A stretch of DNA of 36,643 nucleotides from an uncultured Oscillospiraceae bacterium (GTDB lineage: Bacteria > Bacillota > Clostridia > Oscillospirales > Acutalibacteraceae). Made by a program: the position numbers and the translations under genes. The notes under the pieces are model-generated. The model did not search any database. It was not told where the DNA came from and saw nothing but the letters and a program-made list of their open reading frames with translations. The stretch is from NCBI GenBank assembly GCA_948471205.1, contig CAOKRT010000015.1, positions 1 to 36,643 on the forward strand. Direction: 5' to 3'. Positions 1 through 7,875 of this stretch are shown one piece after another (position 1 is the first letter of the stretch; each line of letters opens with the position of its first letter).

Positions 1-21
1 TTCAATCGTGTAACTTAATCG

Positions 22-44
22 AACCACGCGTCCAACGCGTGGTT
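22..44. repeat. GC-rich palindromic hairpin, left copy
   Basis: Perfect inverted repeat with arms AACCACGCGT (22-31) and ACGCGTGGTT (35-44) and a three-base loop CCA, followed by TTTT on the plus strand. Nearly the same hairpin (CCACGCGT, three-base loop, ACGCGTGG, TTTT) occurs at 36602-36620 at the other end of the window. It is far more GC-rich than its surroundings. It could work as a terminator for a gene entering from the left, or be a dispersed extragenic palindrome of REP/IS200-end type; the sequence alone does not decide. Confidence 0.8.
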
Positions 45-56
45 TTGGTATACAAT

Positions 57-92
57 AAAAACCCTTGACTCTTCATTGAGCCAGGGGTTTTT
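57..92 (-). terminator. Rho-independent terminator of the lysis cassette
   Basis: Imperfect hairpin: AAAAACCC at 57-64 pairs with GGGTTTTT at 85-92, the stem continues inward with one wobble and one mismatch to CTC/GAG, and the loop is 72-77. Read on the minus strand it ends in a run of T and lies just after the stop codon of the CHAP endolysin gene at 118. Confidence 0.75.
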
Positions 93-117
93 GTCATGCC
101 TTATTTAATCTGCCGAA

Positions 118-1053
118 TTATTTCGCATAATTTTTACCGTTGTACCTAAAGCATATCCAGCCGGACGGGATTTTTGCCCAGATGTCCGAGCCAACGGTTT
201 TCAGTTCCTGCACCGTTACCCTTGTGCCTGTTTTGAGTACAGCATAATCATTCGCCTTGCCTGAAGTTGCATTCTTTCTGCCATCTGCCGTAAGCTGTGA
301 TATCTTTTTCCACTTTGCATTTGTTCCGGCAGCTTCTCTTACCTTAACATCCACCGTAAGCGTGTATACATTTCCTTTTTTGAACGGATTACTTGCTTCT
401 GTTTTAAATGGTGATTGGTCCTTCGGACGAAGCACACCGAGGAAAGCAACATAATTATGCTTTACCTTTTTCATTGCCTTGCCGTTCCAGTTCTGATCAT
501 ATGTATACAGTTCTTTTGTGTTGCCCTCGCCTGTTGCTATGGCGATATGACCGTAATTATGTGTATTGCTTACATTCTTACCCCATACACAGATATCGCC
601 CTTTTTCGGAACAAATTCAGGTGTATTCGCAATTCTTGTGAAGTTGTTTTTCAGAGCGGATATATTATTGAAATTCTCGTAATAATCCTTTGCGTTGCCC
701 CATGCGCCCGGTTTCATACCGAATACTTTATTCATATACACTTTGGCAAGGTCTACACACTGCACACCGCTTACGCCGTCATAATCAATGCTTTTGCCCG
801 TATAGGCTTTTACAAAGGCATCAAAGCCCATCGTTCCGCCGGCACCCATTTCCGTTTCTGCAAGCGACTGCAAATTCATCACTGCTGAAAGCCCTGCCGC
901 AACAGCGGATATACAAAGACCGATTAAGGCTGACTTTACAATATCCTTACCCTCAGAAAAATCTACGACTGCAAGGTTTACGGCAATATAGCCGACTGCT
1001 GCCTGTATAAATGTTCTTGCCGTTCTTTTGGCTGTTTCTTTCGTAAAAATCAT
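118..1053 (-). CDS. Holin-like/CHAP endolysin with C-terminal SH3-like domain
   Basis: Predicted peptidoglycan hydrolase of phage-lysis type, 311 residues. Residues 1-62 carry a basic start and two hydrophobic stretches (about 14-31 and 39-59) resembling r1t-type phage holins. Residues 75-210 form a CHAP cysteine amidase/peptidase domain with the likely nucleophile Cys99 (VQCVDLAK) and His169 (NYGHIAIATG). Residues 225-311 look like a bacterial SH3 cell-wall-binding domain. Holin and endolysin are normally separate genes, so the hydrophobic N-terminus on the same chain is odd; it may instead act as a membrane anchor. Its start codon overlaps the stop of the small upstream gene (ATGA), so the two are co-translated. 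CHAP assignment is strong; holin assignment is inference. Confidence 0.85.
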   Translation of the reverse strand: MIFTKETAKRTARTFIQAAVGYIAVNLAVVDFSEGKDIVKSALIGLCISAVAAGLSAVMNLQSLAETEMGAGGTMGFDAFVKAYTGKSIDYDGVSGVQCVDLAKVYMNKVFGMKPGAWGNAKDYYENFNNISALKNNFTRIANTPEFVPKKGDICVWGKNVSNTHNYGHIAIATGEGNTKELYTYDQNWNGKAMKKVKHNYVAFLGVLRPKDQSPFKTEASNPFKKGNVYTLTVDVKVREAAGTNAKWKKISQLTADGRKNATSGKANDYAVLKTGTRVTVQELKTVGSDIWAKIPSGWICFRYNGKNYAK

Positions 1054-1295
1054 CTATTATTCCCCTTTTCCAAATCCTGTATTCTATGACTGAGCACTTT
1101 TATCTTCTCTTCAGCCACAGGTATTCTTTCAGCAAAATGATTATGCTTGTCTACCTTTTCTTCCAGCTTCTGCAGGCGAAAATTTGTTAGTTTGGATGCT
1201 GTAACGATGCCGCCGAATGAGCCTGCACAGGTGCCAAGCAATGCAATTGCCGCAACAATAATACTGTCTGTTATTTTTAACATCTCCTTTTGCAC
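1050..1295 (-). CDS. Small membrane/coiled-coil protein of lysis cassette
   Basis: About 80 residues: one hydrophobic N-terminal segment (about residues 9-33, glycine/alanine rich) followed by a charged, heptad-like helix to the C-terminus (QKLEEKVDKHNHFAERI and onward). This architecture is typical of small holin-associated proteins such as the XhlA group in Bacillota phages; an exact family cannot be claimed. It overlaps the endolysin gene by four bases. The start is uncertain: a GTG at 1295 has no evident ribosome site, while the ATG at 1283 directly follows AAGGAG with almost no spacer. No phage structural genes lie upstream; the next gene to the right is argC in the opposite direction. 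Confidence 0.65.
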   Translation of the reverse strand: MQKEMLKITDSIIVAAIALLGTCAGSFGGIVTASKLTNFRLQKLEEKVDKHNHFAERIPVAEEKIKVLSHRIQDLEKGNNR

Positions 1296-1419
1296 TTATT
1301 AAGGAACAGTTTTACAGATTATACGGTTTTCAGAAAAAGTCAAGAACATCCGAAAGCAAGGGAATAAATTTACGCTTCCTATATAGACTTTAAAGCGTAT
1401 AAAAGACAATAAACTTTAC

Positions 1420-1453
1420 TGCATATTTATTCGTTTTTATGTATATTTATAAT
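1420..1453 (+). promoter_or_regulatory. Tandem ARG boxes (ArgR/AhrC operator candidate)
   Basis: Two sites match the 14-base ARG-box core TGNATWWWWATNCA. TGCATATTTATTCG at 1420-1433 matches 13 of 14 positions and TGTATATTTATAAT at 1440-1453 matches 12 of 14. They start 20 bases apart, which leaves a gap of about 2 bases between full 18-base boxes, like the paired boxes bound by ArgR hexamers. They lie 17 bases upstream of the -35 element of the arg operon. Arginine-dependent control by ArgR is inferred; no argR gene is in the window. Confidence 0.65.
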
Positions 1454-1469
1454 ATTTTTGCTATTTCTA

Positions 1470-1497
1470 TTGACTTTAAAATATGCAAGTGTATAAT
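1470..1497 (+). promoter_or_regulatory. SigA-type promoter of the arginine operon
   Basis: TTGACT (1470-1475) and TATAAT (1492-1497) with a 16-base spacer. The implied transcript start near 1504 gives a leader of only about 34 bases, too short for an attenuator, so control probably acts at initiation through the ARG boxes just upstream. Confidence 0.75.
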
Positions 1498-1537
1498 ATA
1501 AGAATAATTAATATAGCGTGGGAGTTTATGTATAAAA

Positions 1538-2485
1538 ATGATAAAAGTATTCATTGACGGTCAGGCCGGAACAACAGGTCTTCGTATTAAGGACCGGCTG
1601 CAGAAAAGAGACGATATTGAGCTTCTTGTTATTGATAACGATAAAAGAAAAGACAATCACGAAATAAAAAAATTTATAAATGAATCGGATGTTACTTTTC
1701 TGTGCCTTCCTGACAGTGCGGCTGTTGAAGCGGCGGCACTGCTTGATATAAACAATAAAAGAACAAAAATCATTGATGCCTCAACTGCTCACAGAACAAA
1801 TCCCTTGTGGGCATACGGCTTTCCCGAATTATCCGATACATTCAGAAAAAAAATTGAAACAAACCAGCTTATAGCAAATCCGGGATGTTACGCAAGCGGT
1901 TTTAACGCAATTGTTTATCCGCTTGTGTCACACCAAATCATTTCAGACAGCTATCCCCTTACCTGCTTTGCGGTTTCAGGATACAGCGGCGGCGGAAACA
2001 AAGCAATTGCACAGTATGAAGACTGCGAACGCAATACAGAGCTTGATTCACCGCGGCAGTATGCTTTAACACAAAATCATAAGCATCTTAAAGAAATGAC
2101 GGCTGTAAGCAAAATTTCAAGAGTACCTGTTTTTTCACCGATGATCTGTGATTATAAATGCGGAATGGTTGTAAGCATTCCCCTTTTCTCGGATTTAATG
2201 AATAAAAAATACAGCGTTGAAGAAATAAGAAATATTCTTGCCGCTCATTACAGCGGTAGTGAAATTGTTAAAGTGCGACCTGTCGGCTATACGGAAAACA
2301 TGATCGGTGCAAACAATTTTGAAGGCAGAGACGATATGGAAATTGAAGTGAACGGAAACAGCGACAGAATGGTTATTACCTGCAGGTTTGATAACCTTGG
2401 AAAGGGTGCTTCCGGCGCGGCAATTCAGTGTATGAATTTAAGCCTTGGAATGGACGAAAAAAAATCACTTGTATTAGGAGAATAA
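1538..2485 (+). CDS. argC: N-acetyl-gamma-glutamyl-phosphate reductase
   Basis: Third step of arginine synthesis: NADPH-dependent reduction of N-acetyl-glutamyl-5-phosphate to the semialdehyde, in the cytosol. The 315-residue protein belongs to the shorter ArgC type. It has an N-terminal dinucleotide-binding start (FIDGQAGTTGLRI) and the catalytic cysteine Cys117 in NPGCYASGF. The ATG at 1538 is preceded by GGGAG at 1520-1524 with a rather long 13-base spacer; an ATG at 1528 is out of frame. First gene of the arginine operon; argJ follows after three bases. Confidence 0.96.
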   Translation: MIKVFIDGQAGTTGLRIKDRLQKRDDIELLVIDNDKRKDNHEIKKFINESDVTFLCLPDSAAVEAAALLDINNKRTKIIDASTAHRTNPLWAYGFPELSDTFRKKIETNQLIANPGCYASGFNAIVYPLVSHQIISDSYPLTCFAVSGYSGGGNKAIAQYEDCERNTELDSPRQYALTQNHKHLKEMTAVSKISRVPVFSPMICDYKCGMVVSIPLFSDLMNKKYSVEEIRNILAAHYSGSEIVKVRPVGYTENMIGANNFEGRDDMEIEVNGNSDRMVITCRFDNLGKGASGAAIQCMNLSLGMDEKKSLVLGE

Positions 2486-2488
2486 AAT

Positions 2489-3736
2489 ATGGAAATTATT
2501 TCAGGCGGAATATGCGCCCCTAAGGGGTTTAAAGCAAACGGAATTTACTGCGGAATAAAAAAAACGAACATTGATAATCAAAATTCAAAAACACCTCATA
2601 AAAACGATCTTGGTCTTATATTCAGCGAGGCAGTATGCACCACTGCCGCTGTTTACACAACAAACAAGGTTAAAGGTGCTCCGATTATTGTTACGAAAAA
2701 AAATCTTGAAAAGACGAACAAAAAAACAAAAGCTGTTATCGTCAATTCTAAAAACGCAAACACCTGCAATGCGGACGGCGAGGAAAAAGCATACAGAATG
2801 TGCTGTCTTGCCGCAGAAAAGCTTGCCGTTAAACCGGAAGAAGTAATTGTTGCTTCAACCGGTGTTATCGGTCAGGTGCTCCCGATAGAACCAATAGAAA
2901 ACGGCATCTCAGATCTTGTAAACGGTCTTTCGGAAAACGGAAACGAAGCCGCCGCAACCGCTATTATGACAACTGATACAATAAAAAAAGAATATGCCGT
3001 TCAGTTTGAAGCAGGCGGAAGAATTTGTAAAATCGGCGGAATGGCAAAAGGTTCCGGCATGATACATCCAAACATGGCAACAACACTGAATTTTATAACA
3101 ACCGATACGGCAATCTCTGCAGAAATGCTTCAGAAAGCACTTGACGATATTGTAAAAGTAACCTATAACTGTCTTTCCATTGACGGAGATACTTCAACAA
3201 ACGATATGGTTTCGTTAATGGCAAACGGTCTTGCAGAAAATAAAGAAATAACCGGTTTCGGCGAAGATTTTGAAACATTTAAATCCGCACTTTATGCGGT
3301 TATGATGAACCTTACAAAAATGCTTGCAAAAGACGGCGAAGGCGCAACCAAGCTGCTTGAATGCAAATGCACAGGCTGTCCTGACAAAGACAGCGCAATT
3401 ATTATCGCAAAATCCGTTATCGGCTCTACCCTGTTTAAATGCGCCTTATTTGGCGAAGATGCAAACTGGGGAAGAATTCTTTGCGCAATCGGTTATGCAG
3501 ATGCTGAATTTGACATTACCAAGGTGGATGTAGACATCAAAAGCGAATTCGGCACAGTTACCGTCTGCAGAAGCGGAGCCGGTGTTGCATTCAGCGAGGA
3601 CGCTGCGGCTAAAATTCTTTCAAGCGATGAAATACAGGTACTGATTAATCTGAATCAGGGCAATGAATCTGCTATGGCTTGGGGCTGCGATTTAACATAC
3701 GATTATGTAAAAATTAACGGAGATTACAGAACTTAA
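2489..3736 (+). CDS. argJ: Bifunctional ornithine acetyltransferase / N-acetylglutamate synthase
   Basis: Transfers the acetyl group from N-acetylornithine to glutamate, closing the cyclic arginine pathway, and in bifunctional members also makes N-acetylglutamate from acetyl-CoA. The 415 residues are the usual length. The self-cleavage site is visible in KGSGMIHPNMATTLNF: cleavage is expected between Ala197 and the nucleophile Thr198, giving alpha and beta chains. Whether it is monofunctional or bifunctional cannot be read from sequence; no argA or argE is in this operon, so at least the recycling role is implied. A hairpin lies between this gene and argB. Confidence 0.95.
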   Translation: MEIISGGICAPKGFKANGIYCGIKKTNIDNQNSKTPHKNDLGLIFSEAVCTTAAVYTTNKVKGAPIIVTKKNLEKTNKKTKAVIVNSKNANTCNADGEEKAYRMCCLAAEKLAVKPEEVIVASTGVIGQVLPIEPIENGISDLVNGLSENGNEAAATAIMTTDTIKKEYAVQFEAGGRICKIGGMAKGSGMIHPNMATTLNFITTDTAISAEMLQKALDDIVKVTYNCLSIDGDTSTNDMVSLMANGLAENKEITGFGEDFETFKSALYAVMMNLTKMLAKDGEGATKLLECKCTGCPDKDSAIIIAKSVIGSTLFKCALFGEDANWGRILCAIGYADAEFDITKVDVDIKSEFGTVTVCRSGAGVAFSEDAAAKILSSDEIQVLINLNQGNESAMAWGCDLTYDYVKINGDYRT

Positions 3737-3739
3737 TGA

Positions 3740-3770
3740 TTTATCCGAAAACCAAATATACTCGGATAAA
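3740..3770 (+). other. Intercistronic hairpin between argJ and argB
   Basis: Perfect 9-base stem TTTATCCGA (3740-3748) / TCGGATAAA (3762-3770) with a 13-base loop, right after the argJ stop codon. No T-run follows, so it is not a typical terminator; it may protect or mark a processing point in the operon mRNA. This 124-base gap is the only sizeable one inside the arg operon. Confidence 0.5.
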
Positions 3771-3812
3771 CCGCAAACGAATGTCCGAATTTTAAGGTGC
3801 AAGCCGCAAAAT

Positions 3813-3842
3813 TTTTCAGATAAAATATTACGGATTTATAAT
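3813..3842 (+). promoter_or_regulatory. Possible internal promoter before argB
   Basis: TATAAT at 3837-3842 is consensus; TTTTCA at 3813-3818 matches four of six -35 bases with an 18-base spacer. Any transcript would begin about 12 bases before argB. AT-rich sequence makes such matches common, so this is tentative. Confidence 0.3.
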
Positions 3843-3860
3843 AAATAAAAGGAGAACAAA

Positions 3861-4718
3861 ATGGATATTACAAATGCAATGAAAGCGGATGTTATTGCCC
3901 ATGCTTTACCGCATATTCAGGCATACAGAAAAAAAATTGTTGTTGTTAAATACGGCGGCAACGCAATGATTAACGAAGAATTAAAAGAAGCTGTTATGCG
4001 CGACCTGGTTCTTCTTTCAACAGTCGGCATAAATGTTGTGCTTGTTCACGGCGGCGGCCCCGAAATAAACAAAACACTTGATGCAATGCAGATTAAAAGT
4101 GAATTTGCAGACGGGCTTCGCGTAACAACAAAAGAAACGGCAAATGTGGTTCAGATGGTGCTTGCCGGCAAGGTAAACAAGGATTTAGTATGCCAAATCG
4201 GCAATCTCGGAGGGCACGCAATCGGGTTATCCGGTATGGACGGCAATATGATAAAATGCAGACCGCTTGACGATAAACACGGCTATGTCGGAGAAATAAC
4301 GGAAATTAATATGGATGTTGTAAAAGAAGTGCTTGCCAACAGCTTTATTCCGGTTATTTCAACAATAGGCTATGATGAAAACGGAAACTGCTATAATATC
4401 AATGCTGATACAGTTGCTGCCTGCGTTGCCGGAGCTCTTAAAGCAGAAACCCTTGTTTCCATGACAGACGTTGTGGGTCTTTTAAGAGATAAGAACGACG
4501 AAAGCACGCTGATTCACAAAGTATTTATATCCGATGTGCCCGCCCTTATTGCCGAAGGTGTTATCGGCGGCGGAATGATACCGAAAATAGATTCTATGAC
4601 AAGCGCACTGCGTGAGGGTGTAAAAAAAGCATTTATTATTGACGGAAGAGTTCCCCATTCTATTCTTATGGAGCTTCTTACAGATGAAGGTATGGGAACC
4701 ATGTTCAGAAGCAGGTGA
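3861..4718 (+). CDS. argB: Acetylglutamate kinase
   Basis: Phosphorylates N-acetylglutamate with ATP, the committed arginine step. The 285-residue amino-acid-kinase fold shows VVKYGGNAM near residue 30 and VLVHGGGPEINK (substrate/phosphate loop), and a C-terminal glycine-rich VIGGGMIPK. An extra N-terminal helix of about 25 residues precedes the first strand; in this family such a helix goes with hexamers that are feedback-inhibited by arginine, so inhibition is inferred. AGGAG lies six bases before the ATG. Its stop codon overlaps the assigned GTG start of argD. Confidence 0.96.
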   Translation: MDITNAMKADVIAHALPHIQAYRKKIVVVKYGGNAMINEELKEAVMRDLVLLSTVGINVVLVHGGGPEINKTLDAMQIKSEFADGLRVTTKETANVVQMVLAGKVNKDLVCQIGNLGGHAIGLSGMDGNMIKCRPLDDKHGYVGEITEINMDVVKEVLANSFIPVISTIGYDENGNCYNINADTVAACVAGALKAETLVSMTDVVGLLRDKNDESTLIHKVFISDVPALIAEGVIGGGMIPKIDSMTSALREGVKKAFIIDGRVPHSILMELLTDEGMGTMFRSR

Positions 4719-5884
4719 TTGAATTGATTATTAAAGATACAGATAAGAAATACGTTGCCGCAGCTTACGGCAGATTTGATGTTGCACTGGTTAAAGGAAA
4801 AGGTTCAACACTTTATGATGAAAACGGAAAAGAATATATAGATTTCGGCTCCGGCATAGGTGTTACCGCCTTCGGCACAGCCGATAACGACTGGAAAGAC
4901 GCCGTAATAAATCAGCTTAATAAATTACAGCATACTTCCAATCTTTATTACACTGCACCGTGTGCAGAGCTCGCAAAGCTGCTTTGTGAAAAAACAGGTA
5001 TGAAAAAGGTGTTTTTTTCAAACAGCGGCGCAGAAGCGAATGAAGGCGCAATTAAATTTGCAAGAAAATACAGTTTTGATAAATACGGCGAAGGCAGAAG
5101 CACAATTATAACACTTGTAAATTCTTTTCACGGAAGAACAATAACCACACTTGCCGCTACAGGACAGGAAAGCTTTCATACAACTTTCGGTCCGTTTACG
5201 GACGGTTTCAGATACTGCCCCGCAAACGATATAACCGCTCTTGAAAAAATGATTACAGAGGATGTTTGCGCAATTATGTTTGAGTGTGTTCAGGGCGAAG
5301 GCGGCGTTTTGAATCTTGAGGAAAACTTTGTGAGAAGAATATCCGAAATTGCCGCCGAAAAAGATATTCTGACGGTGGTTGATGAAGTGCAGACAGGAAA
5401 CGGCAGAACCGGAAAATATTTTTCATATATGCATTTCGGAATAAAACCCGATATTGTAAGCACGGCAAAAGGGCTTGCCGGTGGTTTGCCGATGGGTGCA
5501 GTGCTTTTCGGTGAAAAAACACAGCACACGGTTATTCCGGGTTCTCACGGTTCTACCTTCGGCGGAAATCCGATTGCGGCGGCAGGTGCAATAAGCATAG
5601 TAAGCCGAATTGATGATAAATTTTTAAAAGGTGTTTGTGAAAAAAGCGAATACATAAAAAACTTTCTCAGCAAAGTCAGCGGTGTAAAAAGCATAAGCGG
5701 TATGGGGCTGATGCTTGGTATTGAAACAGAAAAAGCGGCAAAAGAAATTGTAGAAAAATGCATTGAAAAAGGACTTCTGGTGCTGACAGCAAAAACAAAA
5801 ATCAGACTGCTTCCGGCGCTGAACATAACTTATGATGAACTTGATAAAGGATTAAATATACTGAAAGAGGTAATTGAAAAATGA
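4715..5884 (+). CDS. argD: Acetylornithine aminotransferase
   Basis: PLP enzyme of aminotransferase class III that makes N-acetylornithine from the semialdehyde and glutamate. Family motifs include the phosphate-binding FFSNSGAEANEGAIK, VVDEVQTGNGRTG with the PLP-contacting Asp, and STAKGLAGGLPMGA whose Lys252 should form the Schiff base. Length 389 is normal. The start is ambiguous: GTG at 4715 overlaps the argB stop as GTGA but lacks a clear ribosome site, whereas TTG at 4724 sits six bases after AGGTG. Either start leaves the fold intact. Its last bases overlap argF (ATGA). Confidence 0.94.
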   Translation: MIELIIKDTDKKYVAAAYGRFDVALVKGKGSTLYDENGKEYIDFGSGIGVTAFGTADNDWKDAVINQLNKLQHTSNLYYTAPCAELAKLLCEKTGMKKVFFSNSGAEANEGAIKFARKYSFDKYGEGRSTIITLVNSFHGRTITTLAATGQESFHTTFGPFTDGFRYCPANDITALEKMITEDVCAIMFECVQGEGGVLNLEENFVRRISEIAAEKDILTVVDEVQTGNGRTGKYFSYMHFGIKPDIVSTAKGLAGGLPMGAVLFGEKTQHTVIPGSHGSTFGGNPIAAAGAISIVSRIDDKFLKGVCEKSEYIKNFLSKVSGVKSISGMGLMLGIETEKAAKEIVEKCIEKGLLVLTAKTKIRLLPALNITYDELDKGLNILKEVIEK

Positions 5885-6783
5885 AGCATTTATTAAAATT
5901 ACAGGATTTAAGCACAAACGATATTCTTGATATTTTAAATCTTGCAGATCAGCTTAAATACGAAACAAAACACGGCATTGAGCATCATCTTTTAAAAGGA
6001 AAAACGCTTGGCATGATTTTTCAAAAAAGCTCTACAAGAACAAGGGTTTCTTTTGAAACAGGCATGTATCAGCTCGGAGGTCAGGCTCTGTTCCTTTCAA
6101 ACCGTGATTTGCAAATCGGCAGAGGTGAACCGATTCATGATACTGCACGGGTGCTTTCACGCTATCTTGACGGAATTATGATAAGAACCTTTGAACAGAA
6201 GGAAGTAGAGGATTTGGCTGAATACGGTTCCATTCCGATTATAAACGGACTTACAGATTACTGCCATCCTTGCCAGGTACTTGCAGATTTGATGACAATA
6301 CGTGAACATAAAAACACCTTTGAAGGTCTTAAATTCTGCTTTATCGGCGACGGAAACAATATGGCAAACAGCCTGATTGTGGGTGCGGTTAAAATGGGTA
6401 TGGAATGTGCTGTTGCATGCCCGGATGAATATAAGCCCGATGCTGAAATCATGAAATGGGCAGAAGAAAACGGCACATTCACCTGCTCTTCCGATATTCT
6501 TGCATGTGCAAAAGGTGCAGATGTACTTTATACGGATGTTTGGGCTTCGATGGGACAGGAAGAAGAAAAAGCAGAACGTGAAAAAATCTTTAAAGATTTT
6601 CAGATTAACGACGCTGTTATGGCAGCAGCCAATGACGGTGCAATGGTGCTTCATTGCCTGCCGGCGCACAGAGAAGAAGAAATTACCGCAAAAGTATTTG
6701 AAGCGCACGCAGATGAAATTTTTGATGAAGCAGAAAACAGACTTCATGCGCAGAAAGCAGTTTTAGTAAAACTTTTAGGATGA
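5881..6783 (+). CDS. argF: Ornithine carbamoyltransferase
   Basis: Condenses ornithine with carbamoyl phosphate to citrulline. The 300 residues show the carbamoyl-phosphate loop SSTRTRVSFE (about 51-60), the DYCHPCQ motif, and the ornithine-side HCLPAHREEEI that separates ornithine from aspartate carbamoyltransferases. It starts inside the argD stop (ATGA) and is followed six bases later by carA, so the enzyme that uses carbamoyl phosphate is co-expressed with the synthase that makes it. Confidence 0.97.
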   Translation: MKHLLKLQDLSTNDILDILNLADQLKYETKHGIEHHLLKGKTLGMIFQKSSTRTRVSFETGMYQLGGQALFLSNRDLQIGRGEPIHDTARVLSRYLDGIMIRTFEQKEVEDLAEYGSIPIINGLTDYCHPCQVLADLMTIREHKNTFEGLKFCFIGDGNNMANSLIVGAVKMGMECAVACPDEYKPDAEIMKWAEENGTFTCSSDILACAKGADVLYTDVWASMGQEEEKAEREKIFKDFQINDAVMAAANDGAMVLHCLPAHREEEITAKVFEAHADEIFDEAENRLHAQKAVLVKLLG

Positions 6784-6789
6784 TAAAAA

Positions 6790-7875
6790 ATGGATAACGA
6801 AAAAGTATATATATGCCTTGCAGACGGGCACATATTTGAAGGAAAACGTTTCGGAGCAGGCGGAAATATCACCGGCGAACTGGTTTTTACAACCGGAATG
6901 TGCGGCTATATTGAAACATTGACCGATCCCAGTTATTTCGGACAGATTGTTTTACAGACATTTCCTCTTATAGGAAACTACGGCTTTATTAAGGATGATA
7001 TGGAAAGCGGAAAATCATACGTTTCCGGCTATATTGTAAGAGAAAAGTGTGACATACCTTCCAACTTCAGGTGTGATAAAACACTGGATGATTTCCTGAA
7101 AGAAAACGGAATACCCGGTGTTTACGATGTAGACACAAGAGAAATCACAAAAATCATCAGAGAAAGCGGCGTTATGAATGCGGTTATCTGCTCCAATCCG
7201 AATGATGTTGACTATGATAAACTCAAAGCATATACGGTAACGGATGCCGTAAAATCAACCTCTGTTCAGAAACCTACACTTGTTCCGAGTGAAGCACATA
7301 AATTTAATGTTGTTCTGCTTGATTACGGAAAAAAAGACAATATCCCGAAGGAGCTTGCAAAGCGTGGCTGTAATGTGGCAGTTGTACCGTACAATACAAA
7401 CGCTGAGGATATTTTAAATCTTAATCCCGATGGAATTATGCTTTCAAACGGACCGGGAGACCCAAGCGACAACACGCAGTGCATTGAACAGTTAAAAAAT
7501 CTGATAGGAAAAAAGCCTATTTTCGGTATTTGTCTCGGTCATCAGCTTCTTGCACTTGCAATGGGCGGAAAAACGGTTAAGCTGAAATACGGTCACAGGG
7601 GTGTTAATCAGCCTGTTAAGTGTATTGAAACAGGCAGAACTTATATATCATCTCAAAATCACGGCTATGCCGTTGTTAATGATGAAATAGAAAAATGCGG
7701 CGGCGTTATCAGTTATATAAATGCAAACGACGGCACGAATGAAGGTATTGAATACCCTGATAAAAATGCATTTTCCGTGCAGTTTCATCCCGAAGCCTGC
7801 AGCGGACCGCATGATACAAGATTTTTGTTTGATAAATTTATTTCTATGATGGGAGGTAAAAATAATGCCTCTTAA
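6790..7875 (+). CDS. carA: Carbamoyl-phosphate synthase small subunit, arginine-type
   Basis: Glutamine amidotransferase subunit that delivers ammonia to CarB. A class I amidotransferase domain occupies roughly residues 175-355, with nucleophile Cys248 in [16 protein letters not shown] and the His/Glu pair in VQFHPEA. The N-terminal CPSase small-chain domain covers about residues 5-150. Length 361 is normal. Position between argF and carB marks it as the arginine-operon enzyme; a second copy sits in the pyrimidine operon at 25697-26785. Its end overlaps carB by 11 bases. Confidence 0.96.
   Translation: MDNEKVYICLADGHIFEGKRFGAGGNITGELVFTTGMCGYIETLTDPSYFGQIVLQTFPLIGNYGFIKDDMESGKSYVSGYIVREKCDIPSNFRCDKTLDDFLKENGIPGVYDVDTREITKIIRESGVMNAVICSNPNDVDYDKLKAYTVTDAVKSTSVQKPTLVPSEAHKFNVVLLDYGKKDNIPKELAKRGCNVAVVPYNTNAEDILNLNPDGIMLSNGPGDPSDNTQCIEQLKNLIGKKPIFGICLGHQLLALAMGGKTVKLKYGHRGVNQPVKCIETGRTYISSQNHGYAVVNDEIEKCGGVISYINANDGTNEGIEYPDKNAFSVQFHPEACSGPHDTRFLFDKFISMMGGKNNAS

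Larger units (their letters stand above)
1296..1537. other. Divergent intergenic region, lysis cassette / arg operon
   Basis: AT-rich, non-coding, 242 bases. It holds the arg promoter and two ARG-box-like sites (annotated separately). On the minus strand there is a consensus TATAAT (1318-1323) with TTGACT (1338-1343) only 14 bases away, so a promoter for the lysis genes is possible but its spacing is poor. A 7-base inverted repeat TACGCTT (1371-1377) / AAGCGTA (1393-1399) has no assigned role. Confidence 0.5.

Noticed and set aside
415-888. 157-residue plus-strand open frame opposite the endolysin gene
   Set aside because: Overlaps a gene with clear CHAP motifs on the other strand; composition is that of an antisense frame.
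1318-1343. Firm promoter for the lysis cassette
   Set aside because: TATAAT and TTGACT are present but only 14 bases apart, outside the usual 16-18 range, so it is mentioned only as a possibility.
6157-6747. 196-residue minus-strand open frame inside argF
   Set aside because: Lies wholly within a well-supported gene on the other strand, is cysteine/phenylalanine rich and shows no recognisable family; a shadow frame.
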